Source of the DNA: RUG14300 sp964391805
GTDB lineage: Bacteria > Bacillota > Clostridia > Christensenellales > CAG-1252
DNA: 58,997 nt
Assembly: GCA_964391805.1 (NCBI GenBank)
Contig: CAYMNK010000012.1
Location: 1-58,997 of the forward strand
Reading direction: 5' to 3'
Part shown: positions 14,876-23,866 of the stretch, in pieces
Numbering within the stretch: position 1 is the first letter of the stretch
How the letters are laid out: each line of letters begins with the position of its first letter
Position numbers and translations under genes: made by a program
Notes under the pieces: generated by a model
What the model saw: the letters and a program-made list of their open reading frames with translations, nothing else
What the model was told of the DNA's origin: nothing
The model's database searches: none

Positions 14876-17800
14876 TCATTGCACGCCAAGTATATTTTCA
14901 AGAATAATCCTTCCGACATCCTTTCCGATTTCGACCATATCATATTGATTCCAATGCCATGAATCGGTTCCGACTGCAATGCTTGTACCATTGACTAATT
15001 GATTGATATCATAATCACCGTTTTTATTGATGTAAACATTATCATGAGTTTCACAGAATGCATCTTGCATAGCAATGAATTTCTTGTTCAATGTTACTGT
15101 ACTGCTTTTCGCACTTTCCGATGTTCTTGATATTTCACCGATTATAAATGCTAAGTTCGAAAGGTCTTCGCCGGTAATTTCTCCGAGGTCCCTTCTCAAA
15201 TCTGAAATCAAACATTCAAGTGCGACCTTATATTTGTCCGGTTCATACCTATCCGTTTCGCCCTGCATCCACCATACGCCTTTTATGCTGATTTCGGTAT
15301 ATCCTTCGGCTTTTAGTTCATCAATGCGTTGCTTGACTTGTAGAATGAAATTTCTATAAAGTCTGCCGGTAATAGGATCTCCTTCCGACCATTCCACATA
15401 CGAATTCGGCGTCCAGTTTCCACCGACTGCGCTTTCGCCGGTTTGATAGTCGAGAAGAGCAACGCCTCCGTGAGCCAATTTGATAATGCCTGCCACTTTA
15501 CCGCTTTCAGAATTGTAATATGAGGAAAGGACGGTTGATATAGCCGCTTCCGCACTCATTTTGTTATTTGACGCACCTTGTCCTACTCTTGCAAGTCCCC
15601 AATCGTATTCGTTAACGCCAATATTATTGCCGTTAGTGTACTGTGCTCTACCTGCATATAAAATGTTGTTATTACCATATACCAATGACTCGTCAATGCT
15701 AAGCATCGTATCGTTGTCGTATACCGTATATCCCGAAGCATTCGATTGACCTGCAATCAAATAGAGATCGATTTGTTTTGCCGTGGTAGCCTGAGCTTTA
15801 AGTTTGGCTATAAGTTCGGAGTTAGTTGAAGCATTAAACTTGTAAATGGTGCTATTTCCGACAAGGTTACCTACGCCGACTCCGCATTTATTTGTAATAT
15901 AGTTGAACGATCTCTTTGTAATAAAGGTGTCGTTTACAAAGAAGTAATAATCGGTTCCGTCTCTAACAATTCCGAGTTTAACCTGTTCTGGGGATTCACC
16001 GAGTACTTGCGACCAGTTTGCTATTGTGATCATATTCTCGGCTTCCCAAGAATTTGTATGGTTAAGAACGATGCTCTTGCCGTAAATACCAACTAAAACC
16101 TTCATTTTATCGTCCGTTGAGACACCGTTACCGTTAAGGTCTGTATGCTTAGATGCAATCATTATACCATTAAACTTATCGAAGGTATTAAGCATGTAAT
16201 TAGGAATTGCGGTATCGAAAATCGCCTCGGCGTAATAAGTTGAATCGTATAAGCCATCATAATAGACATATGTATAACCCGTCATTGTTACGGTGTCGCG
16301 ACGGTTTTCGGTAAGAGACCAATTTGTGCCGGATGTCGCATTCTTATCGGCATTATAGTAACTCTTTGCGGTATAACCGTCTCCGTTAACCTCACCGCCC
16401 ATATAAGCGTTTGAAAGATACATGGTTACAGTTTGGTTCTCTTTGGTTATCGAAACAGGCACCTCTGTGACATTGTTTGCATACGTTGCGGTGAAAACAT
16501 ATCTACCGATTTTAAGATCGAGTTCGAGGGGGAGTGCATCTACCTTAACCGTCTGCGTTTGTGATGTTGAGAAATTGTATATCGAAAGGGCAACATCCGC
16601 GGGGTTGATTGCATTATTGTTGAATTCATATTCCTTGCCGTCTATTGTTATGGAGGAAGAATTGAGATTTACGGTTACGGTTGCATTAGATTCCGCTTCA
16701 AAGGTTGCGGTTATACTATAAACTTTGTCTTTTTCTGGGAGGAAGTAAACCTTGCCATTATCTTCGTAAACAGCAACGTTGCCGTCGTTTGATGATACCG
16801 CATAATCGACGAGGATTTGACCATCGGGTGCTTTGAATTCGATGTAGGTGCGCACGCCTGCAGTAGCAGTATTGTTTTTAATCTCATTATCCGATTGTTT
16901 TAGTCGAATCGTCTCTTTATCATAGTTTATTGAAGCAGTTCCTATTACATCTATAAGCATTTTGTCCAAAACATTTTCATCGGTAATATATTTAACATTG
17001 GTGCTTTTAATGGGATTTTTTGAACTTGCACCGCCTGCCGTGGTTACACAGAAGCCGAATCCGCTTTTCCCGAATTCGTCCGTCGTATAAACAAGTTTAA
17101 GTTCGTCGTCTACGAATACGTAGTAATTGTTTTCATAACGAAGGACGCCAAGTTTATAATTGGTATTTACTTCGGCAACATTTGTTTTTTCAGTAACAAT
17201 ATTATCCCAACTCCAACCGGATATTTTTTGTGAATAAAGGGAGTTATTTGCCGATACCGAGAATACGAGTTTTGGTTTATTTTTATCGGAAACACCTTGT
17301 AGCGCTTTGTTGTCGTCGCCCGAAAGGTTTGCAACTTCGCATGCAGGCATAATGCCCGCCATCATTCCAAGTGCGTTTTGAGGAAATTTTACGTTTGCTT
17401 CGATATAGACCTTGTCAACGAGAGTGCCGTCTCCTACAAAAGCATAGGTATAAGTCCACATAGAAATCGAATCGCCGTCTATCGAGTAGTTTGCACCGTA
17501 AGACGGGTATTTATAGGGGTCGTTATCAGTACCCATATATCCGCCAATCACAACTTCGGGACTGATGATCACGTTATACGAATCGGATGTGCCGACTGTA
17601 AATTCACCGCTAAAGGTTTTTCCCTGCAATTCTATTGTATAGGTGTATTTGCCTTGGGCTACTTTAAGTTTAAGCGATTTATTCGTGATGGCACCGTGTT
17701 CTATTATTTCGTTATTTTCGTTCCAAATAGTTATATCCATAGACTCGTAATCATCATCTGTAATGGATATTGTTTGATACTTATTACCCGCAACGGTAAT

Positions 17801-18334
17801 TTCCTCAGGAAGAAAATACAATGTAATTAAATCGGTGAAGTCGGCAACAAGAACAAGATCCGATTGTACAAAATCGTTTTCGAAATCCCAAGTTTCACCG
17901 GTCTCTTCGTTTATCCAGCGATACTTTATGTTGTCGGGAATTGTAGGATCATTGGCGGGTTCGGTTAGTTTTGAACCATATTCCATTAGTACGGGAGCCT
18001 CGTTACCTATTTGAACCTTATATTTTCTTGCTGTTTCGGTAAAGATGGGTATCAACGTAATACTTTTTTCTACCTTATCGGTTTGGAAATTCCATTTTTC
18101 GGCTGTTCCCTTAATATACCATCCAACAAATACATAAACGGTTTCTTTGGTGGCTTCTTTCTCGGGTGTCGCGGGCTCTTCTAAAAGAGAACCCGGTTCG
18201 ACTGTTAGCTCGCTACCGTTAATCGTAACAGTCAAATCATCATTACCATCGCCCGAATTGACATTACATGCCGAGAGAGATACGATGGAAATACTGAGCA
18301 CTAAAAGTATTGCAAAGAGAATTGTCCTTTTCAT
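14876..18334 (-). CDS. Large surface lipoprotein with sialate-esterase-like SGNH domain
   Basis: 1152 residues. The signal peptide has lipobox SLSAC and C23. Residues about 30-170 hold two InlB-type (Listeria-Bacteroides) beta repeats (VFVGWYIKG and RWINEETGETWDF). Two similar LamG/CBM-like beta-sandwich segments follow (about 265-470 and 660-840), each with a YVFVDDELK/YFFVNDTF-like strand. The C-terminus (about 855-1150) is a sialate O-acetylesterase/acetylxylan-esterase-type SGNH domain with nucleophile S864 in GQSN, WMQGETD, and the D1124-S-W-H1127 pair. It probably removes acetyl groups from a host or plant glycan at the cell surface. The start is fixed by GGAGG six bases upstream; a longer reading to 18400 lacks an SD. 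It is transcribed alone, opposite to its neighbours. Confidence 0.85.
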   Translation of the reverse strand: MKRTILFAILLVLSISIVSLSACNVNSGDGNDDLTVTINGSELTVEPGSLLEEPATPEKEATKETVYVFVGWYIKGTAEKWNFQTDKVEKSITLIPIFTETARKYKVQIGNEAPVLMEYGSKLTEPANDPTIPDNIKYRWINEETGETWDFENDFVQSDLVLVADFTDLITLYFLPEEITVAGNKYQTISITDDDYESMDITIWNENNEIIEHGAITNKSLKLKVAQGKYTYTIELQGKTFSGEFTVGTSDSYNVIISPEVVIGGYMGTDNDPYKYPSYGANYSIDGDSISMWTYTYAFVGDGTLVDKVYIEANVKFPQNALGMMAGIMPACEVANLSGDDNKALQGVSDKNKPKLVFSVSANNSLYSQKISGWSWDNIVTEKTNVAEVNTNYKLGVLRYENNYYVFVDDELKLVYTTDEFGKSGFGFCVTTAGGASSKNPIKSTNVKYITDENVLDKMLIDVIGTASINYDKETIRLKQSDNEIKNNTATAGVRTYIEFKAPDGQILVDYAVSSNDGNVAVYEDNGKVYFLPEKDKVYSITATFEAESNATVTVNLNSSSITIDGKEYEFNNNAINPADVALSIYNFSTSQTQTVKVDALPLELDLKIGRYVFTATYANNVTEVPVSITKENQTVTMYLSNAYMGGEVNGDGYTAKSYYNADKNATSGTNWSLTENRRDTVTMTGYTYVYYDGLYDSTYYAEAIFDTAIPNYMLNTFDKFNGIMIASKHTDLNGNGVSTDDKMKVLVGIYGKSIVLNHTNSWEAENMITIANWSQVLGESPEQVKLGIVRDGTDYYFFVNDTFITKRSFNYITNKCGVGVGNLVGNSTIYKFNASTNSELIAKLKAQATTAKQIDLYLIAGQSNASGYTVYDNDTMLSIDESLVYGNNNILYAGRAQYTNGNNIGVNEYDWGLARVGQGASNNKMSAEAAISTVLSSYYNSESGKVAGIIKLAHGGVALLDYQTGESAVGGNWTPNSYVEWSEGDPITGRLYRNFILQVKQRIDELKAEGYTEISIKGVWWMQGETDRYEPDKYKVALECLISDLRRDLGEITGEDLSNLAFIIGEISRTSESAKSSTVTLNKKFIAMQDAFCETHDNVYINKNGDYDINQLVNGTSIAVGTDSWHWNQYDMVEIGKDVGRIILENILGVQ

Positions 18335-18409
18335 ATTATTCCTCCAGATTATTAGCGAACCTAAAACGTTAAACAGAAAACAAAACCTTTTAAGATTCAT
18401 AATATATTA

Positions 18410-18421
18410 GTGGATTTCCAC
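18410..18421. promoter_or_regulatory. Candidate operator at the esterase start site
   Basis: GTGGA-tt-TCCAC is a perfect short inverted repeat. It sits exactly at the predicted transcription start of the esterase gene (-10 box at 18428-18433), where a repressor would block transcription. No adjacent regulator gene points to it. Confidence 0.4.
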
Positions 18422-18427
18422 GTTTTT

Positions 18428-18456
18428 ATTGTATTCGTGAGGAATTAGCTTGTCAA
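18428..18456 (-). promoter_or_regulatory. Sigma-A promoter of the esterase gene
   Basis: On the minus strand, TTGACA (18451-18456) and TACAAT (18428-18433) with a 17-base spacer. The leader is about 85 bases. Confidence 0.8.
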
Positions 18457-18480
18457 TGCTGTTTTTAAAAATTCAAACTA

Positions 18481-18509
18481 TTGTCCATAACAGTCATATG
18501 TTTTATAAA
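18481..18509 (+). promoter_or_regulatory. Possible promoter of a leader peptide
   Basis: TTGTCC, a 17-base spacer and TATAAA. The -35 is weak. It would start RNA near 18516, ahead of a 28-codon ORF. Confidence 0.35.
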
Positions 18510-18573
18510 TAGATAATGATTTATGGTACCTTATGGGCGATGTTACACAGAACGCATCATGTTGGAGTTTTCA

Positions 18574-18660
18574 ATGACAGGAAAGAAAAAAGAAAGCAGT
18601 GCTACTCTGTTGCAGCACTCTATTTATTTAACTCGGTTGATTTTCTTAAAATCATTTTAA
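18574..18660 (+). CDS. Possible 28-residue leader peptide
   Basis: An ATG preceded by GGAG at 18564-18567 opens a 28-codon frame starting MTGKKKESS and ending in a hydrophobic, basic LTRLIFLKSF. Within it lies an AGTGCT/AGCACT hairpin. Over its last codons TGATTTT-ctt-AAAATCA is followed by TTTTAA, which is terminator-like but AT-rich. The heterodimeric ABC exporter begins 143 bases later. In B. subtilis the bmrCD exporter is preceded by the bmrB leader ORF, which controls it by ribosome-mediated attenuation; the arrangement here is reminiscent of that. The exporter also has its own strong promoter at 18734, so the link is speculative. Confidence 0.3.
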   Translation: MTGKKKESSATLLQHSIYLTRLIFLKSF

Positions 18661-18733
18661 TAAAAGAGTACAAAAAAGACATTTAGATAATGACAAAAAA
18701 AGTTAAAGGTAATTTATATATGTCACAACTTAT

Positions 18734-18763
18734 TTGACAATGAATTTTTTTAGATGCTATAAT
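18734..18763 (+). promoter_or_regulatory. Strong extended -10 promoter of the ABC exporter pair
   Basis: Perfect TTGACA (18734-18739) and TATAAT (18758-18763), spacer 18, with an extended TGC just before the -10. Confidence 0.88.
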
Positions 18764-18803
18764 ATTATATTAGAAATAAAATTGAGAAAATAAGGGTAAG
18801 AAA

Positions 18804-20585
18804 ATGAAAGAAAAGGTAAAAAAGGAAAAGAAGCCCTCTAAACATTTGTTAAAGACGCTTGCAGGGAGTATAAGAGAGTATAAAAAAGCATCTATACTTG
18901 CTCCTATCTTTATCACGTTTGAGGTGGTTTTGGATGTATTGATTCCCTTTATCACAACCTTCTTAGTGGACGAGGGTATCAAAAAAGGAGACATGAACGC
19001 CATATTGAAGTATGGCGGACTTTTGGCGTTATCTGCACTTGTGGCATTATTCTTCGGCGCAATGTCGGGTAGATATAGCGCAATCGCCTCTGCAGGATTT
19101 GCATCGAATTTGAGAAAGGATATGTATTATAACATACAGCGCTTTTCATTCGCAAATATCGATAGGTTTTCGACGGCAAGTTTGATTAACCGCATGACCA
19201 AGGACGTCGTTGAAATGCAAAATACCTATGCAATGGTAGTAAGGACGGCATTCCGCGCACCTTTGATGCTCGTGTTTGCAATGTGTATGTCTTTCACGAT
19301 TAATAATGTGGTTCCGCTTATATTCCTTGCGGTATTGCCTGTATTGAGCATAGTCATTTTTATACTTATGCGTTCGGTTCATCCTCTATTTGAAAAGATG
19401 TTTTCGACTTTTGACGACTTGAACGTAGTTGTCGAAGAGAACCTTTTGGGTATGCGTGTGGTCAAGTCTTATGTTAGAGAAGAGCATGAAACAAAAAAGT
19501 TCAATAAAATTTCACAATCGATCTATAATATCGGCAGTAAGGCTATGAAGATTATGGCTTGCACAAACCCCGCATTGACGCTGTGTATATACATAGTAAT
19601 GCTATTCGTATGCGGATATTCGGCTAACTTGATAGTTAAATCGGGCGGCGTTGAGATGACTACGGGCGACCTCACCGGACTTTTAACATACATAATGCAG
19701 ATAATGATGAACTTGATGATGACGTCTATGGTTATTGTTATAGTGTCCATTTCGCGTCCCGCGGCTGAAAGGATTTGCGAAGTTATCAACGAAGAACCCA
19801 CTATTGTTAATCCCGAAAATCCCATCGAAGAAGTGGTAGACGGTAGTATTGAATTTAGAGACGTTAGCTTTAGTTATTCTGCAAGAGCGCAAAGATACGC
19901 CCTCGAAGGCATAGATCTTTCCATTAAATCGGGTGAGACTATCGGTATATTAGGTTCGACGGGTAGTTCTAAAACCACTCTTGTGCAACTTATCCCGAGA
20001 CTTTACGATACGACTGTCGGTGAAGTTTTTGTAGGCGGTCATAATGTTAAAGAATACGATTTGACGGTGCTAAGAGACAACGTTGCAATGGTTCTTCAAA
20101 AGAACACTTTGTTCAGCGGTTCGATAGCCGAAAACCTCAGATGGGGTAACGAAAATGCTACCGATGAGGAAATCAAAGAGGCTTGTAGATTGGCTCAAGC
20201 GGACAGTTTTATCGAGAGTTTTCCCGACGGCTACGACACCCATATAGAGCAAGGCGGTACCAACGTTTCGGGTGGTCAAAAACAAAGACTTTGTATAGCA
20301 AGAGCGTTGCTCAAAAAGCCTAAAATACTTATTCTCGACGACTCGACCTCGGCAGTCGATACCAAAACCGATGCGATGATTAGAGACGCGTTCAAGAAAA
20401 TTATACCCGGTACCACTAAGATAATCATTGCACAAAGAGTTTCGAGTATAGAGGATGCAGATAAAATCGTCATCATGGACGATGGCAAGATAAGTGCCGT
20501 TGGTACGCACGATGAATTATTAGAAAATAGTGAGATCTACCGCGAAGTATTTTATTCGCAGGTAAAAGGAGCAGAAAATGAGTAA
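18804..20585 (+). CDS. Heterodimeric ABC exporter, degenerate-site subunit
   Basis: 593 residues with six TM helices (about 25-320) fused to an ATPase domain (about 345-585), the layout of BmrC/TM287-type multidrug exporters. Several ATPase residues deviate from consensus. Walker A reads GSTGSSKTT (384-392), with Ser where the third Gly is normal. Walker B D512 is followed by D513 instead of the catalytic Glu. The switch histidine is replaced by Q544 in IIAQRVSS. Signature NVSGGQ is intact. Such changes mark the non-hydrolysing site of asymmetric heterodimers. The gene overlaps the next subunit by eight bases, so the two are made together and should assemble as one exporter. Substrate unknown. 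Confidence 0.93.
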   Translation: MKEKVKKEKKPSKHLLKTLAGSIREYKKASILAPIFITFEVVLDVLIPFITTFLVDEGIKKGDMNAILKYGGLLALSALVALFFGAMSGRYSAIASAGFASNLRKDMYYNIQRFSFANIDRFSTASLINRMTKDVVEMQNTYAMVVRTAFRAPLMLVFAMCMSFTINNVVPLIFLAVLPVLSIVIFILMRSVHPLFEKMFSTFDDLNVVVEENLLGMRVVKSYVREEHETKKFNKISQSIYNIGSKAMKIMACTNPALTLCIYIVMLFVCGYSANLIVKSGGVEMTTGDLTGLLTYIMQIMMNLMMTSMVIVIVSISRPAAERICEVINEEPTIVNPENPIEEVVDGSIEFRDVSFSYSARAQRYALEGIDLSIKSGETIGILGSTGSSKTTLVQLIPRLYDTTVGEVFVGGHNVKEYDLTVLRDNVAMVLQKNTLFSGSIAENLRWGNENATDEEIKEACRLAQADSFIESFPDGYDTHIEQGGTNVSGGQKQRLCIARALLKKPKILILDDSTSAVDTKTDAMIRDAFKKIIPGTTKIIIAQRVSSIEDADKIVIMDDGKISAVGTHDELLENSEIYREVFYSQVKGAENE

Positions 20586-22500
20586 GAATGCAGCTGCTTC
20601 AAATAAAATGAAGAAAAGACCGGAGATCCCGGCAGGAACACTCAAACGTATTTTATCCTATATTTTTGAGGATAAAAAGAGAATGGCGTTGGTTATCTTC
20701 TGCATAATGTTTTCCGCTATAAGCGGTGTCATTGCGTCGTATTTTATACAGTATATCATCGACGAATGTGAAAACCTTATCAGCGTCGGTAGTACTTCCT
20801 TTAATTCCTTCTGGAAATACCTGATAATAATGGGTTCGTGCTATCTAATCGGCGTTTTGTGCAACTTTGCGTTTAACTACATAATGCGTCAAGTTTCTCA
20901 AAAGGTAATGGCAAACATTAGAGAAGAAATGTTTGCAAAGATGCAGAAACTTCCCATTAAGTATTTCGATACCCATAACAAGGGCGAATTGATGAGTAGA
21001 TATACCAACGATACCGACACCCTTCGTGAATTGGTTTCGGACAGCTTACCTCAAATATTGAGTTCGTCTTTTACAATTATTGCATCCTTCGTGGCAATGC
21101 TTATGACAAGTATCTATTTGACATTGATTGTTCTGGGATTATTGGGCATAATGCTCGTAATTATCAAAACAATCAGCGGTAAAACGAGTAAGTACTATAT
21201 CGAACAACAAAAGGCGGTAGGTCAAGTCAACGGTTTTGTTGAAGAAATGGTCAACGGTCAAAAGGTCATTAAGGTATTTAACCACGAAGAAAATTCCAAA
21301 AAAGATTTTGATAAGGTTAACGAGGTATATCGTAAAAATTCGACTTCTGCTAACGTGTTTGCCAACATTTTTATGCCTATTATGGGTAACATGGGACACT
21401 TGCAATACGTTCTTCTTGCGGTATTCGGCGGCTTGATGGCGATCAATGACGTTATATCGCCCAGTCTTAAGGGTATGAGCTATATTACGCTTGGATCTAT
21501 CGTTGCATTTCTTAATCTCAGTAAGAGTTTTTCTAATCCGCTTAGCCAAATTTCACAGCAAGTAAACTACGTTATGATGGGTTTAGCGGGCGCAGACAGA
21601 GTCTTTAAGATGATGGACGAAACACCCGAGGTAAACGAAGGATATGTCTATCTCGTACCTGCTCAGTTTAATAACGAAGGCGAATTAGTAGAGGCAGATC
21701 GCCGTACCGGCACATGGGCATGGAAACACTATCACCGCGAAGAGGGTACCACCACACTTAAATTATTGGAAGGTGATATTACCCTTAACGAAGTCGATTT
21801 TGCATATGAGCCCGAAAAGCCTGTTTTGCATGATATTACATTGTACGCTAAACCCGGTCAAAGAGTTGCGTTTGTAGGCGCTACGGGCGCAGGCAAAACC
21901 ACTATAACGAACCTTTTGAATAGATTTTACGATATTGCCGACGGGAAGATTCGTTATGATGGTATCAATATCAATAAAATTCGTAAAGAGGACCTTCGTA
22001 GATCTCTCGGAATAGTTTTACAAGACACCAACCTATTCACCGGAACTATTATGGAGAATATCCGCTACGGTAGATTGGATGCTACCGACGAAGAGGTTAT
22101 AGCCGCCGCTAAGATGTCTCACGCCGATGACTTCATCCGTAGACTTCCCGACGGATACGATACAATGCTCGACTCCAACGGTTCTAACCTCTCGCAAGGT
22201 CAAAGACAGTTGTTATCCATTGCAAGAGCCGCCGTTGCAGACGCTCCCGTAATGATTCTTGACGAAGCAACTTCGAGCATCGATACTCGTTCGGAATTAC
22301 TCGTACAACGTGGTATGGATAACCTTATGAAAGGCAGAACGGTATTCGTAATTGCTCACAGATTATCGACCGTAAAGGGTAGTGACGTAATAATGGTGCT
22401 TGATCACGGTAGGATTATCGAGCGTGGCACCCACGAGCAACTAATTGCCGAAAAAGGCGTATATTATCGTCTATATACCGGCGCATTTGAATTAGAATAA
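20578..22500 (+). CDS. Heterodimeric ABC exporter, catalytic subunit
   Basis: 640 residues: six TM helices (about 35-330) and an ATPase domain with canonical Walker A (GATGAGKTT), Walker B with catalytic Glu (MILDEATSS) and switch His (IAHRLST). The signature is LSQGQ instead of LSGGQ; in these heterodimers the altered signature contacts the partner's degenerate site. Between TM and ATPase domains an insert of about 40 residues (VYLVPAQFNNEGELVEADR and the following Trp-rich stretch) extends the linker, as in many BmrD/TM288-like subunits. The start overlaps the previous gene. A terminator 45 bases after the stop ends the unit. Confidence 0.93.
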   Translation: MSKNAAASNKMKKRPEIPAGTLKRILSYIFEDKKRMALVIFCIMFSAISGVIASYFIQYIIDECENLISVGSTSFNSFWKYLIIMGSCYLIGVLCNFAFNYIMRQVSQKVMANIREEMFAKMQKLPIKYFDTHNKGELMSRYTNDTDTLRELVSDSLPQILSSSFTIIASFVAMLMTSIYLTLIVLGLLGIMLVIIKTISGKTSKYYIEQQKAVGQVNGFVEEMVNGQKVIKVFNHEENSKKDFDKVNEVYRKNSTSANVFANIFMPIMGNMGHLQYVLLAVFGGLMAINDVISPSLKGMSYITLGSIVAFLNLSKSFSNPLSQISQQVNYVMMGLAGADRVFKMMDETPEVNEGYVYLVPAQFNNEGELVEADRRTGTWAWKHYHREEGTTTLKLLEGDITLNEVDFAYEPEKPVLHDITLYAKPGQRVAFVGATGAGKTTITNLLNRFYDIADGKIRYDGININKIRKEDLRRSLGIVLQDTNLFTGTIMENIRYGRLDATDEEVIAAAKMSHADDFIRRLPDGYDTMLDSNGSNLSQGQRQLLSIARAAVADAPVMILDEATSSIDTRSELLVQRGMDNLMKGRTVFVIAHRLSTVKGSDVIMVLDHGRIIERGTHEQLIAEKGVYYRLYTGAFELE

Positions 22501-22544
22501 ATAACGATAAGAACTAATTGTAGATAAAAACAAATATCATATAC

Positions 22545-22576
22545 AAAAAAGCATCGGTCGAAAGCCGATGCTTTTT
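22545..22576 (+). terminator. Intrinsic terminator of the exporter operon
   Basis: GCATCGG with CCGATGC, seven-base loop, A-run before and five T after; it can work in both directions. Confidence 0.88.
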
Positions 22577-22580
22577 GATA

Positions 22581-22625
22581 GTTATACCGAGCGAAGAAAA
22601 ATGGTACCCTTTTGCTCAGTATGAC
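22581..22625 (+). repeat. Shortest MITE-like repeat
   Basis: 45 bp: GTTATACCGAGCGAAG at one end and TTTTGCTCAGTATGAC at the other, with only about 13 bases (ATGGTACCC region) between them. It shows the family's terminal inverted repeats in minimal form. The remaining 260 bases to the araC promoter are AT-rich with nothing recognisable. Confidence 0.65.
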
Positions 22626-22888
22626 ATATATGGTAAACAAACTAACAAGACGAACAATTATATCTTTATTTGATTGTCATTTTGTCATTTGAATTCTTTT
22701 TGAATTTATTATATCACATTCTAATAATGTTTTCTTAATATTTTAATATCTTGCTCCGTTTATCTATCGTAATTATTCTTGATAAAAACCTCTATTAAAA
22801 AACCACAACGCTTCACTCTTTACTTTTACCTATTCAGTCAAAAAAAGTTTTTTTATATGGACGATACTTTATTTTTTTTAAAAAAGTA

Positions 22889-22917
22889 TTTACAGCGATT
22901 TCAATATAAGATAAAAT
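22889..22917 (+). promoter_or_regulatory. Promoter of the polysaccharide operon
   Basis: TTTACA (22889-22894), 17 bases, TAAAAT (22912-22917). Just downstream, GATTCGA occurs at 22928-22934 and again in the perfect palindrome GATTCGAATC (22938-22947), a candidate binding site for the AraC protein encoded next. Confidence 0.6.
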
Positions 22918-22966
22918 TATTACGTAAGATTCGATGAGATTCGAATCATGTATGGAGGTCGTTTGA

Positions 22967-23848
22967 TTGATTAGTATCGAAACACAAGACTTCAATAAAC
23001 TGCAAGAGAACTGTTCGTTTAAGATAACGAGAATCGGACAAGAGTTTTGTAGTCCGCAGAAAAAGCCCGAAAAAACAAAGCGGGCGTACTATTCTTTGCA
23101 TTTTGTACTTTTTGGCTCGGGAACTTTGAGAGACGGTGATAACATCTACAAAGTTAATGCTAAAAGTGCTTTTTTATTATATGGAGATAGAGAATACGAG
23201 TATTATCCCGATCCCAAAAATCCTTGGACATATATTTGGGTTGATTTGTGGGGTGATAATTTAGACCTCATGTTTTCGAAGGTCGGCTTCGATAGGAGCG
23301 ATCCCGTCATCAAAATCAATAAGATGAACGAGTTTACCCCCATCCTAAGAGATATGTGCGATGCTTTCTCATATAACCTATATGGAGAAATGGCATATTA
23401 CGGCTACTTTTTCTTGATTTTCGATAGACTTATAGATAACAGTGTTTGTTCGGGCTTCAGCAAGGCAAAGATATTGAATAAAAAACTTATTAGAAATATC
23501 CTAATCTATATGAATAACAACTATGCCTCCAATATTACGCCCAAAGAAATATGTAATAAAAACAATATTTCATATGGAACATTGATGGGCTTGTTTAGAA
23601 GCGAAGTCGGAATGGCTCCGATGGAATATTTGGCAAAATTCAGAATATCGTTTGCGTGTGTTCTACTTAAATCGGAGGAGCAACTCTCTATAGGTGAAGT
23701 CGCCAATAAAGTAGGATATACCGACCAACTATATTTTTCAAGGGTGTTCAAGAGGGTGAAGGGTATGTCCCCCACAGATTATGCCAAAAGTAAAACTACC
23801 GACGATCCGTACGAGTGGTTAATAGAAAGCAATATCGATTTTAGATAA
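22967..23848 (+). CDS. AraC family transcriptional regulator
   Basis: 293 residues with an N-terminal cupin sensing domain (YSLHFVLFGSGTL through about 115). The C-terminal double helix-turn-helix (about 185-280) includes the family pattern IGEVANKVGYTDQLYFSRVFKR and GMSPTDYAK. The start is a TTG eight bases after GGAGG; an in-frame stop just upstream excludes longer forms. It heads a co-directional run of ten genes for glycan capture, uptake and hydrolysis with short gaps, so it very likely activates this operon in response to an imported sugar. The rare start codon may keep its level low. Confidence 0.93.
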   Translation: MISIETQDFNKLQENCSFKITRIGQEFCSPQKKPEKTKRAYYSLHFVLFGSGTLRDGDNIYKVNAKSAFLLYGDREYEYYPDPKNPWTYIWVDLWGDNLDLMFSKVGFDRSDPVIKINKMNEFTPILRDMCDAFSYNLYGEMAYYGYFFLIFDRLIDNSVCSGFSKAKILNKKLIRNILIYMNNNYASNITPKEICNKNNISYGTLMGLFRSEVGMAPMEYLAKFRISFACVLLKSEEQLSIGEVANKVGYTDQLYFSRVFKRVKGMSPTDYAKSKTTDDPYEWLIESNIDFR

Positions 23849-23866
23849 ATAATAAGGAGTAATTAT

